A stretch of 64,000 nucleotides of DNA, taken from the NCBI GenBank assembly GCA_963921935.1, contig OY998175.1, positions 227,748,122-227,812,121 of the forward strand. The letters are read 5' to 3'. Position numbers and translations under genes: made by a program. The notes below the pieces were generated by a model. The model searched no databases. It worked only from the letters and a program-made list of their open reading frames with translations, and was not told where the DNA came from. The DNA is from Galeruca laticollis (lineage: Eukaryota; Arthropoda; Insecta; Coleoptera; Chrysomelidae). Positions 56,830 to 64,000 of this stretch are shown in pieces. Positions within the stretch are counted from its first letter, which is position 1. Each line of letters opens with the position of its first letter.

Positions 56830-57592
56830 GCTAAGGAGAAGTAATTGCTTACAGCTTACAGTTTACCATCAATGAAAAAGCGGTAGAACGAGTGTCAACA
56901 TACACATATCTTGGCACAGTACTAAATGAACAAAAAGAACATTCCCAAGAAATCAAAACAATAATTGAAAAAGCAAGAACAGCATTCAATCAAATGTCCA
57001 AATTATTGAAGACACATAATTTGAATGTAAAACTAAAACTCAGACTGCTCCGATGCTACGTATTCTCCATGTTGTTGTACGGAGTAGAGTCTTGGACCTT
57101 AACGGATGCAATAACAAAGAAACTAGAGACATTCGAGTTGTGGATATATGGAAGAATCCTCAAATTATCATGATTGGACAAAATATCAAATACCCGAGTA
57201 CTCCAAAAACTAAATAAATAAAGAAAAAGAAATAATAAACACATTAAAATGTAGAAAATTGGAATATCTGGGGTACATCATGAGAAACAAAACCAAATAC
57301 AACTCACTAAAATGCATCTTACAGGAAAAGTGCAGGGTAGGAAGAAGACGAATATACTAGCTAAAGAACTTAAGAACCTGGTTTGAAGCATCCACCACAG
57401 GACTATTCAGGGCAGCAACAAATAAAAGTATCATTGCTGGAATGATTGCCAATATTCGGTAACGGATAGGTACTAGAAGAAGAAGAAGAAGAAGAAGAAG
57501 AAGAAGAAGAAGAAGAAGAAGAAGAAGAAGAAGAAGAAGAAGAAGAAGAAGAAGAAGAAGAAGAAGAAGAAGAAGAAGAAGAAGAAGAAGAA
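56830..57592 (+). pseudogene. RTE/BovB-like non-LTR retrotransposon, RT C-terminus and GAA tail
   Basis: The frame reads LTINEKAVERVSTYTYLGTV, KLRLLRCYVFSMLLYGVESW and WIYGRILKLS, then pieces in shifted frames: LEYLGYIMRNKTKYNSLKC, KNLRTWFEASTTGLFRAA and IIAGMIANI. This is the thumb and C-terminus of an RTE-type ORF2. It runs directly into (GAA)n at 57474-57592, which serves as the 3' tail. The catalytic RT and endonuclease are missing by 5' truncation. Confidence 0.82.
57474..57592 (+). repeat. (GAA)n microsatellite, ~119 bp
   Basis: Nearly perfect AAG repeats, continuous with the RTE 3' end. The poly-Ser frame on the other strand is a translation of this repeat. Confidence 0.95.
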
Positions 57593-57785
57593 TTGTTTAA
57601 AGTGCATAAGAATAAAACCCTTGAGCGTTTGCTAGGGTTCAGGCGCATTCTAAGGAATTGCTTTGTGGACATGTCAAGACGCGTTTGTTTATTTTGTTTA
57701 CGGTGCGGTGACTCGAATTCAAATGTTATTCGTTTGTTGTACTTGTTAGGTTTCATCATTTACTAATTAAGGATTGAAAATATAA

Positions 57786-58025
57786 TAATAGTAATAGTAA
57801 TAGTAATAGTAATAGTAATAGTAATAGTAATAGTAATAGTAATAGTAATAGTAATAGTAATAGTAATAGTAATAGTAATAGTAATAGTAATAGTAATAGT
57901 AATAGTAATAGTAATAGTAATAGTAATAGTAATAGTAATAGTACTAGTACTAGTACTAGTAATAGTAATAGTAATAGTAATAGTAATAGTAATAGTAATA
58001 GTAATAGTAATAGTAATAGTAATAA
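57786..58025. repeat. (AATAGT)n hexanucleotide array, ~240 bp
   Basis: About 40 units of AATAGT; three units are changed to ACTAGT at 57940-57958. It follows 190 bp of unremarkable DNA after the (GAA)n tract. Confidence 0.95.
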
Positions 58026-58870
58026 TTACATTATGTCGGATACTAGTGATACTGAGTATAAAGACTCAAAAAGACAAGCAATTAATTTTCGTCAGTTAAT
58101 TTAAAAGAAAATAAAGTCGCAATTTCCTGAAATAGGAAAAGGCATTTCAGACCATAGCAAACTACTATGAAGAAATATGCACACTTATGGAGATTTTTTT
58201 AACGCTAGACAGGATTTTATTGTAAACTTGTAATTCGTATAGTTAGCGTAAAAGTTATAGTACCAACTTCAAGTTATCGGCTTTTCGTTTGACTGGAATA
58301 CGAGGATATCGTAATAGTACAGTTAATATTATAATTCAAAATGCTCAGTTGACGAGGAATTCATTTAATATAATAATTTCATTACACAATCGTTAAAAAG
58401 TATTTAATAATTTTATAATTATTAAATACATTTATCGACTGTCTACCGATTATTTTTAACCTGCAATTATGGAGCGCCATTCTACTTTTTAAGATACTTA
58501 GGGTTAATGTATGAAACAAAATATATTGCTTTAAACAATATTAACCTATTTATATTGAATAAACGTCTTAAACATAACACCGTACAATGCACACTACCTT
58601 TTATCTCGTTTTTATAAGAAGAATTAGAAATATGAATTCCAAATAACTTATTATTATTTACATCTTTGACTGAACTACAACTAATATCTGTGCGTGCGTT
58701 TTTTATACGAACACAGGTGTCCACTTTTTAGTTGATAGTCTGACATCAAGAAAGAGTGTAGTACTTTCTGAGGAAGTTGGGTGAGTATAGCAATTATATT
58801 TGTAAATAAAAATAAAATATTTACAATGTGGTGTCCTTGTAAAATATCGAGTTCGTTCCAAAATATTGTC
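58026..58870. other. No recognised gene
   Basis: A short frame at 58033 (MSDTSDTEYKDSKRQAINF) may be part of the transposase relic that follows. Otherwise AT-rich with one motif-free frame on the minus strand (58724-58482). Confidence 0.4.
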
Positions 58871-58879
58871 TGTTGCAGC

Positions 58880-59625
58880 GACGAAAATTTAAATAATGGT
58901 GATGGAAGTCAAAACAGGATTCGACGACATTTGAAATTGAAAGCACAGGAAATTTGTTTCAATGTGTATCAAAAACCACCGGAAAAGTTTGGTTTCGATG
59001 AAAAATCAGAATTAAAGCAGTATCTGATTTAACAGAAGTTTCCCTGTCAACTCTACGTTAATTAGCCAAGAACGGGCCTTATGAACGCAAGAAGCGATGT
59101 GATATTGGATTGGTCAAACCTTTAGATGGGTCTGTAATGAAATTATTAAATATCATCATATATAACTGTTACAAAAAAAATTAGTTACCTACGATTGAAA
59201 TAATAAGAAATAAATTGACAAATGCAGACCGTAAGGATAAAAAAATTAGGATTCAAATTTCAAACAATAAATAAACGACAAACGGTCAAGAAAAGTAAAA
59301 TATTAGTGGATATGCGGTATACATACTTGGAACAAGTAACTAAGTATAGAGAAGAAAACCGGCCAATTGTCTATTTGGACGAAACTTGGTATATGATACA
59401 CACGACACAGTTAAGTAAGGATGGACTGATAGGTCAAACATTTTTATGCCAACAATACCTGCAAACAAAGGATCCAGACTTATTATTGTGCATTGTGGTG
59501 GAAATGATGGATGGGTTCTAAATGACTAAAAAATATTTGGGAGAAAATGGAAGACTGCAACGTGGACTATCATAAGAACATGGTTTGAAATCACATTGAT
59601 CCCAAACAATGCAGAAAAAATTATA
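58880..59625 (+). pseudogene. DDE (IS630/Tc1-like) transposase relic
   Basis: Pieces in order: NRIRRHLKLKAQEICFNVYQ (helical N-terminus), KKLGFKFQTINKRQTVKKSK, then YREENRPIVYLDETWYMIHT with the first catalytic Asp, LLLCIVVEMMDGF, VDYHKNM with a second Asp, and TWFEITLIPNNAEK. This order matches a common insect DDE family with a YLDETW box. Frames change several times. The third acidic residue is lost where the sequence joins gypsy DNA near 59630. Confidence 0.7.
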
Positions 59626-59639
59626 TTATCAGAAAAATT

Positions 59640-60648
59640 TAGTATCAAATTTATCGCACTCATGAAAACCTTTGTCACATAGGCATTCAACATATGCAGA
59701 AGAACATATGCCCGTATTATACGGCAAAGAATTTAACGAAGATTATAAAGAAAATTTGTAAAAATTGCATGATTTGCATAAAAATTAGACAAGAGGGCAG
59801 CAAAAATATTGCTTAATGGCACACTTTGGCCCAGCCACAATACCTTTTGAAATCATGTTAATAGACACTGTAGGAGGTTTTGGCCGATCTCGATACCTCC
59901 ATTTGCTGGTAGATTATTTCGCAAGGTATGCTTACATTCTAACGTCAAAGACTCAAAACGGAGCTGATTTTATTAAACTAGTGAACGGCATCGTCGAGAA
60001 CGGTAAAATTATTATGATCGTATTTGACCAATACCCAAGCATAAACTCAAGAGAATTTAAAAGATTTTTGGAAGAAAAACATATTCAATTGATATTCACG
60101 GCAGTAAACTCTAGTTTCTCTAACAGACTAAACGAATGACTGAATCAAACACTAGTTAATAAAATCAGGTGTAAAATCAATGAAAAGAAGCAGAAGGCAA
60201 CATGGACAACTATAGCACATGACTGTGTAGAAAAATATAATAATACATAATATAGCGTAACTGGATTCTTAATGAATGGTACCAGTGTCTTGGTATTACC
60301 GAGAGAGCTAAGAGAAATAACAACGGAACAGAATTTGATAAGAGACAAAGGAATTACTCTGAAAAATTCATTAAAGTCACATAACCATAACAAAAAAACT
60401 ATGATAAAAATCGAAAACAGTGGGATTCCAATGTCGGTGATTTGGTATTTGTAGCAAATGGAAACAATCTGAATAGAGAAAAACTAGACGAATTGAGAAT
60501 TGGACCATACGAGATACTAGAAAACGTTTCAAACACAATTTTTAAAATAAATACGGATCACAAAAAGACGTCGAGTTTCTTCCACGTATCAAAGCTTGTC
60601 CCATACGCAACGCCCGAAGACTTGGAAAAATCAAGAAAAACGGCATAA
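59640..60648 (+). pseudogene. Ty3/gypsy integrase, degraded
   Basis: Starts with the zinc-binding module (HENLCHIGIQH ... CKNCMIC). The catalytic core follows at 59816: FEIMLIDTVGGFGRSRYLHL with the first Asp, IVFDQYPSINSREFKRFLEE with the second, and NRLNE then a TGA where the catalytic Glu helix should continue (LNQTLVNKI). The C-terminal module is LDELRIGPYEILENVSNTIF with FFHVSKLVPY. RT, protease and gag are absent upstream. Confidence 0.85.
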
Positions 60649-60720
60649 TAACTATTAATTTTTTAATTATGTTTTTGTTTTGAATGAAAATGTATATATT
60701 TTCTCCTCCAGGAGGGGTAA

Positions 60721-61140
60721 TGTAAAAGAAATATATTTTCTTTATTTTGAATATTATCGCGCAGTTCCAAGCGTCGGCATAATAGCCAGCGTCCACGAAC
60801 TTAGGATCCATGGACTACTAATTGTATATTCGGTTTTACTCCTCTACGGTGGTCGCCATGTTGTGCTAATTTTAAGTTGGCCGGCCTGAGTCACGCGATT
60901 CGTACAGGACCGGTTTAAACAATGAATCAGAAATCATTTATAAGATAGGAAAATACGAAACGATGAGAGAAAAAAGTATACCTACTTTATTATTTATACT
61001 AGCTACTGCGTATTGTGTATCTACCTAAGTTGGGATTATGGAAAACATGTTCATAAATTTTAAGAAATGTTTATTTATAAATTATATTATTATATATTCT
61101 TATTCAAATTCAATTAATCAGGAAATAAATAAAATAACCG
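60721..61140 (+). mobile_element. 3' LTR of the gypsy element
   Basis: It begins TGTAAAAGAAATAT immediately after a purine-rich tract (CCAGGAGGGGTAA, 60708-60720), as a 3' LTR should. An AATAAATAAAAT polyadenylation region lies near 61125. The right end is uncertain: CA ends occur at 61118 and 61177, but the retrotransposon tail starting near 61141 overlaps the latter. Confidence 0.6.
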
Positions 61141-63345
61141 TTAATTTTAATTTAATTTAATCACGGCCCAATTCACATTAATACAATATGGAAATATTAA
61201 AAAATGCTACAATAACAAAAAAAGAAAAATACATAAAACTAGAACAAGATAGGACAATTGACACATGCATTAAACTTATCTATAAAACAAAAGGAAAAAC
61301 CTAAAGTATAGTATAAATCACAAGAAAAAAGCAAATAAAGTAAGAGAAGTGATAACACATCAAACCAGCAATAAAGATGTACGCTCTAAAGTGGAAGCTC
61401 CAGCAAATGTTTTTTAAACTTGAAAGTGGACACATCAAAAATTAAAATTCCATCGACAGAATTTGCTAATCTAAGTGTCCTAGGTAGAAAAATATTCATT
61501 GCATAGTTGTACCTATGAAATGCGACGTTAAACGTTTGTACCTGCCTAGAAAGACGAGAAGGGACAACTAAATATATTTTAGAGAGAAGCTTCGGACTAT
61601 CACAAATACCATTTACTATGTTGAACAGCTGTATCAGATCCCTTTGCCTTCAGCGAACCTCCAGAGTAGGAATGTTTAAAAAACGTTCTAAGAAATCATA
61701 ACAAAGGTAAATGTGCATCTTAAAAGCAATGTATCTCAGAAAATTGTGCTGAACAGCTTCATGTAATATAATGAGGAGACCATACTGGTAAACAATAATC
61801 AAGATAAGTTCTGACCAGTGAGCAATATAGAGATCTAATAGCAGTGATGTTAGTACATTCAGAAGTGGTTCTCTTTATAAAACCCAACATCTCCATAGAT
61901 TTTTGAACAGCAGCGGTAACATGAGACTTATAATTAAGTGTGGAGTCCAATATAACATCCAAGCCCTTAGTTTGAAAAGCACATTTTAGAGTTTCATTAT
62001 TAATATTGTAATAAAAAACTATTGGGTGGTGTATTCCATGAAAACGCATTACATGACATTTGAGTGCGTTTAGATTCACACCATTAAGTGTACACCAATT
62101 TGATAGACTATCTAAATCAGATTGTAATATTAGAGCATCATCCATGCCACTAATCATACTAAAACATGTCAGGTGGTCATCAGCAAATAACAAGGCTTTG
62201 CTACCTTGAAAACAATGCATTATATCATTAATAAATATGTTAATAATAATGGTCCTAAATGAGACCCTTGGGGAACTCCAGAGGTTACTGGAAAAGTATG
62301 AGAATATTCATGAGTAACTCTGACTATTTGTAAGATAATTAGCCATTGTAATACAAGACCGTCAACACCATAATGGAAAAGTTTATGTAGCAAGAGCTCA
62401 TGATTAACCCTGTCAAAAGCTTTAGAGAAATCAGTGTACACAGAATCAATCTGCAGACCCCCTTCCAAACCATCACACAAAAAGTCAACATATGTGAGTA
62501 AACCCAATTCTGCAGACCTTTTAGAAGTGAAGCCAAATTGTTGTGATGTCATAATACTCGAACAGTCATAGGTGAGATAATCTAAAATAATACTATGAAA
62601 GACTTATGCTAAGGATTGATATAGGACGATAGTTTGAGATGTCTGATTTTCTACCCAATTTCTACCCAATTTATACACTGAAGTGACGTATGAAGTTTTC
62701 CAATGATCTGGAAATTCGCCTATAACAAGAGATTTATATATGAAAGAGCGGACGAGATAAAAGGAAGCTAAATTCCCTAAGAATGGAAGGTATTCCGTCA
62801 GGACCGGGGAGTTTTTTAATATTAAGTTTGGATAACTTTGTATAGATGTTCGAAGCCAGAGGTTGATTTGAATAAACTGAAGAGAAATGTTTGGCAAATA
62901 GATTTGCAATATCATTCCCCTTACCAGCAGTAAGGTCCCCAAGAGTCATTTCAGAAGGTATAGTGTTATTCACCCTCCTACTGTTTAAACACTTCCAAAA
63001 AACTAAACATTATCTGTAACACAATTTCAGTATATTTTACATAATTTCGGTAGCACTTTCGTGATAAAAGTTTACACTGAGCCCTTAATCTACTAAATTC
63101 CATTTAGTTTACAGGACACCTAGTAATTTTGTGAGCCACTTCTTTCTCGCACAAATGCCTCTTTAACTCCGGAGTATACCAACATGGAAACCCCTTCTTG
63201 CAAACCTTTTTCAGCAGAACAAAGCAATTTATTATAGTGTACACTATATCGTAAAATATGGACACCATCTCAGTCAATTGATTCCAAGGAAAGGCACATT
63301 GCTTCATAATTTGTACGATTAAAATCGTAGTTTTCGCCTCCTGCT
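61141..63345 (-). mobile_element. Jockey/CR1-type non-LTR retrotransposon, 5'-truncated, inserted in the THAP exon
   Basis: Minus orientation: it starts within the endonuclease-RT linker (YDFNRTNYEAM near 63330), then FPCWYTPELKRHL. RT motifs follow: MTSQQFGFTSKRSAELGLLT, YTDFSKAFDRVNHELLLHKL (catalytic Asp), VTSGVPQGSHLGPLL and ALLFADDHLTCF. The C-terminal part has VRTYLDYCLPVWSPHY and LEVRRRQRDLIQLFNIVNG. The 3' end shows GTGAATTGGGCCGTG and an ATTAA-rich tail near 61141-61165. Several frameshifts. Confidence 0.82.
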
Positions 63346-64000
63346 TGTTTTTCTGCAAATTTTTAGTTTGTTTCTGCATACTCTCAATTGCCTCTTCAAA
63401 AAGCGAATCTTCTATCTCAATTTTACATTGGTATCTTCTGTGGAAGGTTTGCTGAAAATAGAACATTTCTTTAGGCTAGTTAAACTTTGGTAATAAGGCA
63501 TTATCTACGTAAAATTTATATAAATACAATACATATTACATTTTGATTTTAAAGAAAATTTGATACTAAACTTACCTATACGGATGGAAGAATTGTACCA
63601 TCCGTACTATATCAGAAGAATGAGCAGATGGAGAGGAGTCTGAATCACTCCGTTTTATTGGAGAAAGTTTTGTCGGCGATTTTGGTGAACTACTTTGAGG
63701 TGAATAAACACTTTCCAGCTTGCTGCTACGATTGAAAAATATTTTTAGATTCTTTGTGAGTTCTAAGTGAAAATTAACATACCATGTAGGTGGAGGTGAG
63801 CTAGGTAAATAACTTTTCTCCATGTGATCTACTTCAAAACATTGAGGTAGTTTTAGGGTTTTAATTGACCCTATTCTTAAACGTTTCCTTTCGCCTGCCA
63901 CTTCAAAATTGGTTTGTCCAAAATGTTCGGAGCACACTCTTTCATAGGCAATATTATAAGCTGGATCTTTTCCAAGTGCTACCAACCAGGACCTTTTAAG
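63345..64000 (-). pseudogene. THAP-domain gene, partial (three exons, third interrupted)
   Basis: Exon 1 runs from beyond the window edge to 63783 and contains the second half of a THAP zinc finger (VALGKDPAYNIAYERVCSEH then F...LKLP); the first two Cys lie outside. Donor ATG|GTATGT. Exon 2 is 63725-63576 (acceptor CGTAG, donor TATAG|GTAAGT), Ser-rich (YSPQSSSPKSPTKLSPIKRS). Exon 3 starts at 63451 (TATTTTCAG) and in phase reads KPSTEDTNVKLR, a TAG, then FLKRQLRVCRNKLKICRKTS, a coiled coil usual after THAP domains. At about 63345 it is cut by a retrotransposon. It could be a host THAP factor or a P-element transposase. Confidence 0.7.

Noticed and set aside
57403..57759. 118-codon minus-strand frame with a long Ser run
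   Set aside because: It is a translation of the (GAA)n tail of the RTE element plus its flanks.
61118..61177. LTR right end at 61177 (TG...CA)
   Set aside because: The segment 61141-61177 reads better as the ATTAA-tailed 3' end of the neighbouring non-LTR element, so the LTR end was left near 61140.

Overview
This window looks like nuclear DNA of an insect with a large, transposon-rich genome. The evidence is AT-rich sequence, small introns with GT/AG ends, an insect-type NR2E nuclear receptor, and relics of almost every class of eukaryotic mobile element. Nothing bacterial was seen (no operons, CRISPR, rRNA or tRNA). The order cannot be fixed by eye; a beetle or similar insect would fit.

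Host genes. The best host gene is a complete nuclear receptor of the NR2E group, most like Hr83, on the minus strand from 31269 down to 20377. Five exons join in frame to 281 residues. Its fourth intron (20751-27670) is about 96% two abutting DNA transposons, which themselves carry younger insertions; its third intron holds a mariner relic and a Penelope relic. Other host candidates are a small single-pass membrane protein (56187-56501, minus) and the start of a THAP-domain gene (63345-64000, minus), whose third exon is cut by a retrotransposon.

Layout. 1-2185: repeats and a non-LTR tail. 2198-5544: two near-identical Penelope copies head to head inside one 12-bp target duplication. 5557-9620: a tandem repeat invaded by a mariner whose long inverted repeats contain its own transposase 3' end. 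10140-13800: minisatellite, a Ty3/gypsy relic whose integrase is followed in frame by a macro domain, and a gag fragment. 14150-17446: a Crypton (tyrosine recombinase) whose interior holds a foldback element, a palindromic minisatellite and a Merlin fragment. 17447-20340: no gene. 20377-31340: the receptor gene with its transposon-filled introns. 31615-35855: a satellite of ~170-185 bp units, interrupted by a TIR element made of internal tandem repeats (second copy at 52908-53888). 37036-39410: piggyBac with TTAA sites. 39905-44105: I-type non-LTR element with RNase H. 44382-48608: hAT with an exact 8-bp target duplication. 49437-55620: a cluster of Penelope pieces, one a second palindrome centred on (TA)n. 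56830-58025: an RTE tail and microsatellites. 58880-61140: a DDE transposase relic and the 3' half of a Ty3/gypsy element. 61141-63345: a non-LTR element inserted in the THAP gene.

Most mobile elements are broken by stops or frameshifts. The least damaged are the Penelope pair, the piggyBac, the Crypton catalytic exon and the first hAT transposase. All family assignments rest on motifs read by eye; no database was searched.
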